From the NCBI RefSeq assembly GCF_003254055.1, contig NZ_QKZT01000002.1:343135-407134 (forward strand): 64,000 nucleotides of DNA, written 5' to 3'. The notes beneath the pieces are model-generated. The model saw only the letters and a list, made by a program, of their open reading frames with translations. It was not told where the DNA came from and ran no database searches. Positions 54,611-63,645 of the stretch are shown here, piece after piece; within the stretch, counting starts at the first letter, position 1, and each line of letters starts with the position of its first letter. Made by a program: the position numbers and the translations under genes. Origin of the DNA: Algoriphagus chordae. GTDB taxonomy: Bacteria; Bacteroidota; Bacteroidia; Cytophagales; Cyclobacteriaceae.

Positions 54611-56539
54611 ATGCCCAATATAGTAGAAGTAAATTATCACCAGACTGGCCAAAGTACCCAAACTAACCCTATGGGAATGCGCGATATGCAAGCCCGGGCA
54701 TATGAGGCCAGACATGCCCAATACTTATTGCTGAAAGCTCCACCTGCATCCGGGAAATCCAGGGCATTAATGTTCTTGGGTCTCGATAAACTTTTCTACC
54801 AAGGCATCAAAAAAGTGATTGTCGCTGTACCGGAACGTTCTATCGGGAGTTCATTTGCACATACTGATCTAAAATCCCATGGATTTTTTGCAGACTGGAA
54901 GCCAAACGATGCCTATAATCTGTGCATGCCCGGAAGTGATGGGAGCATGAGTAAAGTCAAGGCTTTTCACAATTTCATGGCAAACGAAGAGAAGCTTTTG
55001 ATCTGTACCCATGCCACACTGAGATTTGCATCAGAAGAATTGGAAGAAAAAGTATTTGACAATTGCCTCCTTGCAATAGATGAGTTTCACCATGTTTCCG
55101 CGGATATCAATAATCGTCTGGGTGATATCCTTCGGAATATCATGCAAAAGTCTTCGGCGCACATTATTGCGATGACCGGCTCCTATTTCCGGGGTGATAG
55201 CGTGCCGGTACTTCCTCCGGAAGATGAAGCTAAGTTTGAAAAAGTCACCTACAACTATTACGAGCAGCTGAACGGATATAATTACCTGAAATCCCTAGGA
55301 ATTGGCTACCACTTTTATCAGGGCAGATATACAGAAGCCATTCTGGAAGTATTAGACACGGACAAAAAGACCATCCTTCATATCCCAAATGTCAATTCGG
55401 GTGAATCCACCAAAGACAAGCACAACGAGGTTGATTTTATCTTGGATGCGATAGGAGAAGTAATAAGGCAGGATGCAGAAATTGGTGTGATCTATATCAA
55501 ACGGCACTCAGATGGCAAAATCCTGAAAGTTGCTGACTTGGTAGAGGATAATTCCAGGGAGCGGGATAAAATCGTAGAGTACCTGAGGAAGAGCAAAGAC
55601 GAGGAGGATATGGATTTGATCATTGCTTTGGGTATGGCTAAAGAAGGATTTGACTGGCCTTATTGCGAACATGCCCTGACTGTTGGTTACCGTGGGTCCT
55701 TGACTGAAATTATCCAGATTATAGGCCGATGCACACGTGACAGTAGCAATAAAACACATGCACAGTTTACTAATCTAATTGCCCAGCCAGATGCTGCGGA
55801 TGATCAGGTAAAATTATCCGTCAACAATATGCTGAAAGCCATTACAGCTTCCCTCCTGATGGAGCAGGTCTTGGCTCCCAACTGGAAATTTAAAACCAAA
55901 CTATCCGATGAGGATAAGGCAAAGCCAGGCGAACTCAAAATACGTGGACTGAAAGAACCAAGCTCCAAAAGAGTAAAAGACATTATTGAATCGGACTTAA
56001 ATGACCTGAAGGCGGTAATTCTTCAGGATGATCAAATGCTCAAGGCTATGCCAGGGAATGTAGATCCAGAGGTAATCAATAAAGTTCTAATCCCGAAGAT
56101 CATCCAAGTGAGATACCCTGACCTCTCGGCCGATGAAGTAGAAGAAGTTCGCCAGCAAGTTGTGGTCGATTCTGTGATTAAAAACGGTGAAGTCAAAGAA
56201 ACCGGGGACAAACGCTTTATCCGAATGGCCAATACATTTGTGAATATAGATGACCTTCATATCGACCTGATTGATCAGGTTAATCCTTTTCAGAAAGCTT
56301 TTGAGATCTTGTCAAAATCTGTGACTACCAAAGTTCTGAAAGTGATCCAGGAAACGATAGAAGCAACCCGAATTTCAATCAGTGAAGAAGAGGTTTTACT
56401 TCTTTATCCTAAAATCAAGGAATTTATAGCCATGTATGGCAAAAAGCCAAATATCAATTCTGGAGATCCATTGGAAAGAAGAATGGCAGAGGCGATCATT
56501 TACATCAATGAACAAAGAAGGAAGCATGCAGCATCGTAA
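54611..56539 (+). CDS. DEAD/DEAH-box family helicase (restriction-type)
   Basis: 642-aa superfamily 2 ATPase. Walker A is APPASGKSRA at about residues 43-52; the DEAH-type box is AIDEFHH at about 155-160; motif III is AMTGSYF; motif V is GMAKEGFDWP. Motif VI is QIIGRCTRD at about 369-377. Residues beyond about 420 are a helical region with no recognised domain, ending YINEQRRKH. It resembles helicase subunits of restriction systems that translocate DNA for a partner nuclease. Its stop overlaps the start of the GIY-YIG gene, so the two are co-translated. It is the first gene after the repeat-rich control region. Confidence 0.88.
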   Translation: MPNIVEVNYHQTGQSTQTNPMGMRDMQARAYEARHAQYLLLKAPPASGKSRALMFLGLDKLFYQGIKKVIVAVPERSIGSSFAHTDLKSHGFFADWKPNDAYNLCMPGSDGSMSKVKAFHNFMANEEKLLICTHATLRFASEELEEKVFDNCLLAIDEFHHVSADINNRLGDILRNIMQKSSAHIIAMTGSYFRGDSVPVLPPEDEAKFEKVTYNYYEQLNGYNYLKSLGIGYHFYQGRYTEAILEVLDTDKKTILHIPNVNSGESTKDKHNEVDFILDAIGEVIRQDAEIGVIYIKRHSDGKILKVADLVEDNSRERDKIVEYLRKSKDEEDMDLIIALGMAKEGFDWPYCEHALTVGYRGSLTEIIQIIGRCTRDSSNKTHAQFTNLIAQPDAADDQVKLSVNNMLKAITASLLMEQVLAPNWKFKTKLSDEDKAKPGELKIRGLKEPSSKRVKDIIESDLNDLKAVILQDDQMLKAMPGNVDPEVINKVLIPKIIQVRYPDLSADEVEEVRQQVVVDSVIKNGEVKETGDKRFIRMANTFVNIDDLHIDLIDQVNPFQKAFEILSKSVTTKVLKVIQETIEATRISISEEEVLLLYPKIKEFIAMYGKKPNINSGDPLERRMAEAIIYINEQRRKHAAS

Positions 56540-57782
56540 AAAGTATTCTTCTTTGGATGAAATTTTCAATGATGAGGAGTTTCATCTGATCGAAGAGAAA
56601 AAGAAAGTTTCATCAACAAGTACTCCTGATGATCGTTTGCTTGCATCTTTTCATCAGATCAATGACTTTTTTGCAAAAAACGGAAAAGCCCCAGAAGCGA
56701 ATATCTCCAATGTCTCCGAATACCAGCTTTACTCCCGATTGAAAAGTATTCGGGAAGATGCTACTAAAGTTGAAATGCTGCTGCCTGAAGATATCCATGG
56801 TCTTCTACAAAAGAAAGATACTCTTGCAGTAGAAGAACCGAGCGGGAAATATCATAAGAAACCAAAGCAGGAGATAAAATCCATCAGTGATATTCTGAAT
56901 GATGATCTGGATATTTTGGGTGACGATGCAGGACTTTTTGATTTTAAACATACGCCTAAACCGGAGGAAAGGGTAAGTGCCGATTTTGTAGCCAAAAGGA
57001 AACCCTGCAAAGATTTCGCTACCTACGAACCGCTTTTCAAAGAAGTGCAAAAGGATTTGGCAGAGGGCAAGAGGAAACTGATAGATTTTAAAGTGGACAA
57101 TCTGAAAGAGGGTGCATTTTATGTCCATAATGGAGTTCTGTTTCTATTGGAGCATGTGAATATTTCCCAAAAAGAGCATTACAGAGCCGATGGTACCAGA
57201 GTACGTGAAGATGGAAGGACAAGGTGTATTTTTGAAAATGGCAACCAATCCAATATGCTTAAACGGTCGGTAGAAAAGATTCTTTATGCCAATGGAAAGG
57301 TAGTCACTGAGAATTTTGAAAAAATAAACCAGTCATTCCAGGAAAACTTTGGAATGATTACCGAAGAAGACGAAGAATCAGGCTTTATCTATGTGCTCAA
57401 ATCTTTGAGTTCCAATCCGGATATAGCATCAATAGACAACCTATTCAAGATCGGCTATTCAAAAATCGCGGTAGAAGACCGGATCAAAAATGCATCAAAG
57501 GAGCCAACCTACCTGATGTCAGACGTGAAATACATTGCTGGATGGAAATGCTATAATATGAACACCCAGAAATTCGAACAGCTGATTCATAATTTCTTTG
57601 GTTCTTGCTGTCTGAACATTGACGTATTTGACGAAAAGGGCAAAAGATATACGCCTAGGGAATGGTTTATCGCCCCTTACGAAGTGATCGAACAGGCAAT
57701 CGGGTTAATTATTAGTGGAGAGGTGGTAAAGTATCGGTATGACAGCGAGGAGGAGAGGATTTTAAAGAAACAATATTTTTAA
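56526..57782 (+). CDS. GIY-YIG (T5orf172-type) nuclease protein
   Basis: 418 aa from the ATG at 56526, chosen because it overlaps the helicase stop by 14 bases; the frame stays open back to 56436, but that would overlap by over 100 bases. The N-terminal 200 residues are acidic and helical with a degenerate internal repeat (SLDEIFNDEEFHL and SISDILNDDLDIL), perhaps a partner-binding region. The C-terminal third carries the nuclease: GFIYVLKSL (GIY element), LFKIGYSKIAVEDRIKNA (YIG element plus Arg) and a conserved downstream FEQLIHNFF...REWF (catalytic Glu region). It would cut DNA or nicked intermediates, with specificity or translocation from the coupled helicase. Confidence 0.85.
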   Translation: MQHRKKYSSLDEIFNDEEFHLIEEKKKVSSTSTPDDRLLASFHQINDFFAKNGKAPEANISNVSEYQLYSRLKSIREDATKVEMLLPEDIHGLLQKKDTLAVEEPSGKYHKKPKQEIKSISDILNDDLDILGDDAGLFDFKHTPKPEERVSADFVAKRKPCKDFATYEPLFKEVQKDLAEGKRKLIDFKVDNLKEGAFYVHNGVLFLLEHVNISQKEHYRADGTRVREDGRTRCIFENGNQSNMLKRSVEKILYANGKVVTENFEKINQSFQENFGMITEEDEESGFIYVLKSLSSNPDIASIDNLFKIGYSKIAVEDRIKNASKEPTYLMSDVKYIAGWKCYNMNTQKFEQLIHNFFGSCCLNIDVFDEKGKRYTPREWFIAPYEVIEQAIGLIISGEVVKYRYDSEEERILKKQYF

Positions 57783-57790
57783 AAGAATTA

Positions 57791-60142
57791 ATGGAACTAG
57801 TATTTAAAAAAGAACATAGATCAATAAAACAGTTTGAGCCTATTTCGATCGCTGATTTTTGTATCATAACAGGATTAAATGGTTCAGGAAAAACCCATCT
57901 CTTACAAGCAATTGAAACTGGAGCAGTAGAGATATCAAATATTCCTTCAAATGAGATCATATATTACAACTATTTCGACTTTAGCCTAAATTATGATGTT
58001 CCTCCTTTGACAACTGGAAATAGACAACAAACTACAAGTATATCCAAAAACACTTCTAAGGATAACTTTGCCAAGAAATCCTCAGCATTAAGCCAAAGGC
58101 TAACAAAAGAAAGAAATGAAATTCTTCAAGGCTATAAGGTCTTACCTCAAGGGTTATCTCAAATTGAAGACAATTTTTTGCATTGGGCTCAAAATAGCGA
58201 TCATTTTATTTGGTCAGAGGAAGAACTATCATCTTATAAGGATTTATTAAAAACAGAGGATTTTACGTCTGATCCAAATGGATCTTTTGTGAAATTATCC
58301 AAAAAAGCCGAGTCTGTTTTTCAAAGCACAGGATTGATACCAAAAGTTTCAGACTTTGAATTGTTAAAAAACTTGATTCCCAAATGCCAAATTCTGCAAT
58401 TTTTTAAGCAGGTAGGTTATAATTCAAGTTTGCTTGATTGGAGTGAAAAAGATTTAGAAAATTACTTTTTATACTGTCAAAACAACCCTGATTTCAATAT
58501 TTGGGATGATTCGGCAAAAACACATCTCTCTCAAGGCTTTATTAACTTAATAATGTCTATTCAAGACTCCCCTAATTCTTTTGTAGCAATAAATGAACAT
58601 AGTTTATTGAATTTTAGAAGGGAAGGCTTGGAAGTATTTGCAGATTTGGAGAATTTTTTGAATGAAAAAATGCCTACTAATTCTTTGAAAATGCTAAAAG
58701 GATTATCTGGTAAAAATGGTATTTTCTCACCTCTCCCCTCAGAAAGTGGATTTCTAGATTTATACCAATTATCCCTTGAAGAAAAGCAATATCAAATAAC
58801 AAAAAAACAGAATGATTTCAATAGGTATTTGAAAGCTAAAGATGATCCATCTGTTTCATTTCTTGATGATGATCAATTTATAAAGGCTAATGGTGAATCT
58901 CCAGTATCAATGCTTAATGAAGCACTTCGCGTTTACGATTGTAACGGATATGTATTTAAAGCAAGCCAAATACCAGATCAAATCGGGATAGACTTTAATT
59001 CTCATAACATCCATATTCAACTTTTCAACAAAAAAAAGGGATACAGTACTGATATTAATTCATTATCATCAGGAGAACGAACACTACTGGCATTAACTTT
59101 TTATGTGTATAAATTGAAGTTTAAAAAAAGGCTTGTTGCCAGTATATTATTACTAGATGAAATTGACTCTTCCCTCCATCCATTTATGAGTCAAAGATTA
59201 GTTGATGTCTTGTACACTTTATTCCATCAACAGTTGGGACTAAAGATAATTCTATGCACCCATTCTCCTTCTACAGTTGCATTCGCCCCTTGTGAAGATT
59301 CTCTTTATGTCATGAAAGCTGAAGGAGACCCAAAACTAATAATGAGTAGCAAGGATGCAGCATTAAAGGAATTGACTCATGGTGTCCCCTCATTCAGCGT
59401 TAATTATGAGAATAGGAGGCAAATATTTGTTGAGAGCAAGTTTGATGTTGAATATTATGAAGCCATTTACAAGATTTTTAGAAATAAATTGCATCCTGAG
59501 ATTTCTCTCAATTTCATTGCCTCAGGAGATGCTCAAAAAGATAAAAATGGGCAGCCTATTTCGAACTGTACTCAAGTTATCGAAATCACAAAACTTTTGA
59601 GGAATGGGGGAAATAAATTTATTTGGGGGATTATTGACTGGGATCTGGAAAAACAATTACCTGATTGTAAGTTTGTAAAGGTACTAGGATGGCAGAGCAG
59701 ATACAGTATCGAAAGCTATATTTTAGATCCACTTTTGGTGGCAATACTTGTCCTAGTTGAAAAGTTTCAGGATCCTAAGGAATTTGGTCTGCAAGAAGAT
59801 TTTAAGCTTCACATGCTATTTAATTTAGATGAACCTTCCATTCAAGTAATTATAGATAGCATGATTAGGATGTTGAATTTCGATTCGACGGTAGACCTGT
59901 CGGAGAGGATTGAATATTCGACCATATCAGGAAAGAGGCTTTTATTACCTAAGAATTTCACTGAATTAAATGGCCACGATTTAGAAGCCAAATATTTGAA
60001 AGAAATCCCAAAGCTTAATTCAATTAAGAAAAATAAAGAGAATGAGCTTAAAAATGCTATTATTAAAAAAGTAATTCAAGAGTATGAAGAATTTACTCCC
60101 AAAGATTTACTCGATATACTAATAAGCGTCCAAGAAGTGTGA
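57791..60142 (+). CDS. OLD-like ABC ATPase with TOPRIM/DUF4435-like C-terminus
   Basis: 783 aa. The ATPase halves are separated by a long insertion: Walker A ITGLNGSGKTHLLQA (about 28-36), ABC signature LSSGERTLLAL (about 423-432), Walker B ILLLDEIDSSLHP (about 452-464) and the H-loop CTHSPSTVAF. After this comes a nuclease-like region (about 545-650) with IFVESKFDVEYYEAIY and WGIIDWDLE, resembling the TOPRIM-type acidic motifs of OLD nucleases or the DUF4435 partner of defence ATPases. It starts 8 bases after the GIY-YIG gene, so it belongs to the same operon. It could be an independent anti-phage effector or a sensor for the upstream system. Confidence 0.8.
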   Translation: MELVFKKEHRSIKQFEPISIADFCIITGLNGSGKTHLLQAIETGAVEISNIPSNEIIYYNYFDFSLNYDVPPLTTGNRQQTTSISKNTSKDNFAKKSSALSQRLTKERNEILQGYKVLPQGLSQIEDNFLHWAQNSDHFIWSEEELSSYKDLLKTEDFTSDPNGSFVKLSKKAESVFQSTGLIPKVSDFELLKNLIPKCQILQFFKQVGYNSSLLDWSEKDLENYFLYCQNNPDFNIWDDSAKTHLSQGFINLIMSIQDSPNSFVAINEHSLLNFRREGLEVFADLENFLNEKMPTNSLKMLKGLSGKNGIFSPLPSESGFLDLYQLSLEEKQYQITKKQNDFNRYLKAKDDPSVSFLDDDQFIKANGESPVSMLNEALRVYDCNGYVFKASQIPDQIGIDFNSHNIHIQLFNKKKGYSTDINSLSSGERTLLALTFYVYKLKFKKRLVASILLLDEIDSSLHPFMSQRLVDVLYTLFHQQLGLKIILCTHSPSTVAFAPCEDSLYVMKAEGDPKLIMSSKDAALKELTHGVPSFSVNYENRRQIFVESKFDVEYYEAIYKIFRNKLHPEISLNFIASGDAQKDKNGQPISNCTQVIEITKLLRNGGNKFIWGIIDWDLEKQLPDCKFVKVLGWQSRYSIESYILDPLLVAILVLVEKFQDPKEFGLQEDFKLHMLFNLDEPSIQVIIDSMIRMLNFDSTVDLSERIEYSTISGKRLLLPKNFTELNGHDLEAKYLKEIPKLNSIKKNKENELKNAIIKKVIQEYEEFTPKDLLDILISVQEV

Positions 60143-60185
60143 CACTTCAGAAAGTTGAATCTTATTTTGGTAAAGTAATGTGGTA

Positions 60186-60285
60186 TAAAAAAAGCCCCGA
60201 AGGGCTTTCAAATCAAAATTCTTCAGAATCAGGTTCATTGACAGAGACATAAACTGTATGGCTTTTTCCGAACTGATCTGAATTT
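60186..60285 (-). pseudogene. 3'-end fragment of the 73-aa gene, with its terminator
   Basis: On the minus strand this encodes NSDQFGKSHTVYVSVNEPDSEEF-stop. It matches the last 23 residues of the intact gene at 62792-63013 (EPDQYGKTHTVYVSVKEP...). It is followed by the same kind of hairpin (AAAGCCCTTCGGGGCTTT, then a T-run, 60186-60208). Nothing upstream of the match belongs to that gene. It is one of two copies bracketing the PD-(D/E)XK/HEPN pair. Confidence 0.85.
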
Positions 60286-60355
60286 AAACCTATGCAACTT
60301 TAATTTTAAATAATTCGAACAATTTTGTCTTAAAACATATTTAAATATTTTTTTT

Positions 60356-61999
60356 ATGCCTCATAAAGTATACATAGGTTATAAAGGCATTTTTGGTAAT
60401 GAACCCTTTTCTGAATCTGACTTTTTAAAAAAGATACCACTAAGACTTGCTATAGGAGTTTGTTCGCGTATAGGTTCCATGTTATATCTTAGACAAAATG
60501 AAAATCACATTCAAGCAGCACTTCTCGACTTCCTAATTCGGAGGCAAAATATTCAGGTTAAAAGCCTATTGATAAATAATGCTAGGAATTACTTAAATGG
60601 AGGTGGACAAATATTTCTATCTCTTTATTTAAATGCTTTTTTAAAGTATTGCCTTGAGAATTGTAAAGATTTCGAATATAATGACTCTGATATCACTAAT
60701 GACCTATTGATTTTCAAAAACTATTTAATCCAAGCAGATAAATTGAATTATGGCTTTTCAATCTCATTGGAATCCAAAGATCAAAACGATTTTTTTAGAA
60801 AAAATAATTGGCCAATTTATATTGGACAGATTCACCACAATATTGAATTAAATCCTTTAACCGCATTCTTCAAAGGGATTCTAATATTAGATTTTTTTAA
60901 AAAAAGTGAAGAATGGACGGAGAATTATAAAAAATACTTAGAACATTATGAAGTATCTAATCATACACATTTTTTACAAATATTAATGCAATTCATAATG
61001 GAAGCTGTTACTAAAAAAGATCAATTTTTCATTAAAACTGACCCCTTTGGCATAAAATTCTTTTCAAACTTTGAGTTTAATATAGATAAATACAAATCAA
61101 GTAAGGATAAGGATCTTTATATTCTCGAAAACCCATTATTTAATAGTGGAGATGATATTTTCATGGTTTTAAACTATAACTATCTCACTAACAAATTATT
61201 CCATGGAGTAATTTTTGATTTTTTCAAGAGATTAAATACTAAAAACAAGAATTTTATTGAATACAAATCTAAGATTGGAGACTTATTTATAGAAAAAAAT
61301 TTATTTCGGAGGATTATCAAAACCATTTTTAAAGAAAATTTCTACAAAATTCATTTTGAATATAAAGTTCAGAATAATTTTCCAGATGCTTTGATTATTA
61401 GGAAAAACAGGGTTTTTATTTTTGAAATTAAAGACTCTTTGTTGTCAAGTAATGCAATTCAATCAAGAGACTACATAGTCATTGAAAAAGAAGTTGATAA
61501 ATTTTTTGTCCAAGGTAAAGGGGTAAATCAAATCGGAAAATTTATAGACAAAATTGCGAATGGTGATAACCCCATTATTCAAGATCATGGATTGATACTT
61601 TCAAAAATTGAGATAATTCCAATTATAATTTACACTGATGATTCTTTTGATCTCCCTGGAGTAGGAGATTACCTGAATAAGGAGTTTCAGACCCAATTGA
61701 AAAATGGATCTGACTTCAAGAAAATTAATGATGTACTATTTATAAATTTTGACTTTCTAATTGAATACATGGATGTATTACAAAGTGGAACTGCAAGTTT
61801 CGAGAGATCAATTATCAAAATCTATTCTTTAATGCGGAAGAGGAGACGGCTTTCTGAAAGGAAAAAGACTATAGAACACTTAGACAAATATCACCAAAAA
61901 TTTGATCAGTATTATCATTCTGTAAATACAGTTGATGAAAAAAGAGAATCATACGTTGAGTTTGTTTATACTGAATTAGGAATAAAAGATTCATTTTAA
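60356..61999 (+). CDS. Unrecognised protein with PD-(D/E)XK nuclease motif
   Basis: 547 aa, very AT-rich and of no family I recognise. The first 330 residues are helical and Asn/Lys/Phe-rich. At about 342-362 lies a classical nuclease core, FPDALIIRKNRVFIFEIKDS (PD, nine-residue turn, E-x-K), followed by an S-x-A-I-Q-S-R-D-Y helix, as in restriction-type and DUF91-like nucleases. The C-terminal 90 residues are basic (MRKRRRLSERKK) and may bind nucleic acid. It is paired with a HEPN protein 93 bases downstream and lies between duplicated 3' ends of the 73-aa gene. A role as a defence nuclease is inferred. Confidence 0.6.
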   Translation: MPHKVYIGYKGIFGNEPFSESDFLKKIPLRLAIGVCSRIGSMLYLRQNENHIQAALLDFLIRRQNIQVKSLLINNARNYLNGGGQIFLSLYLNAFLKYCLENCKDFEYNDSDITNDLLIFKNYLIQADKLNYGFSISLESKDQNDFFRKNNWPIYIGQIHHNIELNPLTAFFKGILILDFFKKSEEWTENYKKYLEHYEVSNHTHFLQILMQFIMEAVTKKDQFFIKTDPFGIKFFSNFEFNIDKYKSSKDKDLYILENPLFNSGDDIFMVLNYNYLTNKLFHGVIFDFFKRLNTKNKNFIEYKSKIGDLFIEKNLFRRIIKTIFKENFYKIHFEYKVQNNFPDALIIRKNRVFIFEIKDSLLSSNAIQSRDYIVIEKEVDKFFVQGKGVNQIGKFIDKIANGDNPIIQDHGLILSKIEIIPIIIYTDDSFDLPGVGDYLNKEFQTQLKNGSDFKKINDVLFINFDFLIEYMDVLQSGTASFERSIIKIYSLMRKRRRLSERKKTIEHLDKYHQKFDQYYHSVNTVDEKRESYVEFVYTELGIKDSF

Positions 62000-62092
62000 A
62001 ATACGCATATAAATGATTTTGGAGATTTGTAAACCTCGATAGTAAACTACTGAAGCACAATCACCCTATTATATATAGCTTATAAAAACGAA

Positions 62093-62755
62093 ATGGAAAA
62101 CAGCAATCAGAAACTATTAGAAAAAATAAACTTCCTACTTGTAAAAGGCCAAAACATTACCCAAAACTACCTTGGCGAAAGGTATGAAAGGTATGCCCCA
62201 AGAATTTTATTTTCTGAGTTCAAGACGGGGTCACTTTCATTCATTTCAAATGTATTTGGAACCGATAGTGACTATTACCGACAATTTAAAGCAGCAACAA
62301 AGGGTTCTTTTTACTACGACATAGAATCAGCAATAGGAATTCTTAATGCAATAAAAACAGAAATAGAATCCGGGTGGTTAATTTCATTTAAGAAACTAGT
62401 TGAAGCAGATGTGTTTTGTGATTTTCTAGAAATGGCGGAGTATCTATTAGAAGAAAAATATAAGGATCCAGCTGCAGTTATGATTGGCTCTGTGCTAGAG
62501 GAGCATTTAAGAAGTTTATGTTTAGAAAACTCCATTCCAATTTTTGATGAATCCAAAGAAAAACAGATTCCAAAAAAAGCAAGTAGACTGAATGATGATT
62601 TAGCAAAAAATGGTGTTTACAATAAATTGATTCAAAAGTCTGTGACGAGTTGGTTGGATTTAAGAAATAATGCTGCTCATGGAAAATATGAAGAATACAA
62701 TATAGACCAAGTGAAATTAATGTACCAAGGGGTATCCCAATTCTTAAGCAAATAA
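62093..62755 (+). CDS. HEPN-domain protein (RxxxxH motif)
   Basis: 220 aa, helical. The C-terminal half has the layout of HEPN/abortive-infection-type proteins: FLEMAEYLLEEKYKDPAAVMIGSVLEEHLRSLCLE, then TSWLDLRNNAAHGKYEEYN, in which RNNAAH (Arg near 191, His near 196) fits the R-x4-H catalytic signature of HEPN RNases. The N-terminal half (about 1-95) has FKTGSLSFISNVFG and is of unknown fold. It follows the PD-(D/E)XK gene on the same strand. HEPN proteins are common RNA-cutting effectors of defence and toxin systems; here that is inferred from motif and neighbourhood. Confidence 0.65.
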   Translation: MENSNQKLLEKINFLLVKGQNITQNYLGERYERYAPRILFSEFKTGSLSFISNVFGTDSDYYRQFKAATKGSFYYDIESAIGILNAIKTEIESGWLISFKKLVEADVFCDFLEMAEYLLEEKYKDPAAVMIGSVLEEHLRSLCLENSIPIFDESKEKQIPKKASRLNDDLAKNGVYNKLIQKSVTSWLDLRNNAAHGKYEEYNIDQVKLMYQGVSQFLSK

Positions 62756-62763
62756 TCGAAAAA

Positions 62764-62788
62764 TCAAAAAAAGCCCCGAAGGACTTTT
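62764..62788 (-). terminator. Terminator of the 73-aa gene
   Basis: Minus-strand hairpin AAAAAGTCC TTC GGGGCTTTTTTT directly after the stop at 62792, a near copy of the hairpin at 60186-60208. It would also serve as an end for the converging HEPN transcript. Confidence 0.7.
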
Positions 62789-62791
62789 TAA

Positions 62792-63013
62792 TTAAGATTC
62801 CTCAGATTCAGGCTCTTTGACAGAAACATAAACTGTGTGAGTTTTTCCGTACTGATCCGGTTCATTGAGTTTGGCGACGTTGAACCTGACGTAGGTTTCT
62901 CCTTCGTATTCGAAGGTGTGGTTTTGAAGTTCAGCCATGTTGAGACTTACTTCGACAATATCCATGTTTTCGACTTGCTTGCCTTTTCCGATGTACTTTT
63001 TTGAGAATGCCAT
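62792..63013 (-). CDS. Conserved-looking 73-aa protein of unknown function
   Basis: 73 aa, small and probably beta-rich: MAFSKKYIGKGKQVENMDIVEVSLN, then HTFEYEGETYVRFNVAKLNEPDQYGKTHTVYVSV, ending in an acidic tail (EPESEES). A good purine-rich sequence precedes the start. I recognise no family. The partial second copy 2.6 kb away shows protein-level conservation with changes mostly at tolerant positions, so it is or was a real gene. Its setting beside ArdC-type mobile DNA suggests a plasmid- or element-borne accessory protein. Confidence 0.7.
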   Translation of the reverse strand: MAFSKKYIGKGKQVENMDIVEVSLNMAELQNHTFEYEGETYVRFNVAKLNEPDQYGKTHTVYVSVKEPESEES

Positions 63014-63093
63014 AGTATTTTGGTTTTAGTTAAAATTTATGCAGGTCTATTTGGAAGGCTTGGAGAGTGAATAAAAATTAGAATTCAAAAACT

Positions 63094-63115
63094 GGGAGGC
63101 AGTCCGTAGGAAACC
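63094..63115 (+). repeat. Short dispersed repeat shared with 47795-47816
   Basis: GGCAGTCCGTAGGAAACC at 63098-63115 matches GGCAGTTCGTAGGAAACC at 47799-47816, with the two bases before it (GA/GG) also alike. Both lie upstream of minus-strand accessory genes, in regions with no ORF. The 273-base gap that contains this copy holds nothing else I can identify. Confidence 0.6.
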
Positions 63116-63286
63116 CCGTTTTTAGTAAATTCTGCTCAAAGCCCCAATTTTTTGAAACTGACAGGACGACTGACCTTTGTGCATACAATTGGACAAAACC
63201 GGAAATAGGCATTGAATTACATCGGTAAAAAACTTAAGGCAAAGAAGAGATAAGTGGAAAGGGGCTCATACATCTATATTCTAAAA

Positions 63287-63535
63287 TCACCTATTCATAA
63301 AAGTCAGTCCAAACTCTTCCAACTTACGCAAAGCATCACCAACACGGGAGAATCTCCTAAGCTCCAAATTACGAATGGCTTCTATAACTAGAAGCCTCAT
63401 TTCATTACCTTTCTTCTTTCGCTCCTCCCATCCATCTGAGTATCCAATCCTTTCAAGCTTAGCCGCTATCCGAAAGTTAAGAATTTCGAGCTCCGTAAGG
63501 AGAGCTATATTTTTCGGTGATAGTGAGCGATCCAT
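63287..63535 (-). CDS. Small hypothetical protein, mostly helical
   Basis: 82 aa: MDRSLSPKNIALLTELEILNFRIAAKLERIGY, then GWEERKKKGNEMRLLVIEAIRNLELRRFSRVGDALRKLEEFGL. It is charged, helical and coiled-coil-like, with a balanced amino-acid composition typical of a real protein. There is no signal peptide or known domain. It begins about 110 bases before the first IS21 terminal repeat, so that element may have inserted upstream of it. The function is unknown. Confidence 0.5.
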   Translation of the reverse strand: MDRSLSPKNIALLTELEILNFRIAAKLERIGYSDGWEERKKKGNEMRLLVIEAIRNLELRRFSRVGDALRKLEEFGLTFMNR

Positions 63536-63645
63536 TTGATAAAATTATGAATCTCTATCGGAATGATTGGGAGGGATACGTTTTCTTCTCGGACGGAGAT
63601 TGACATTATTTTGATGAGAGTCCAGGCTTGAGAATATCCGTGGAT

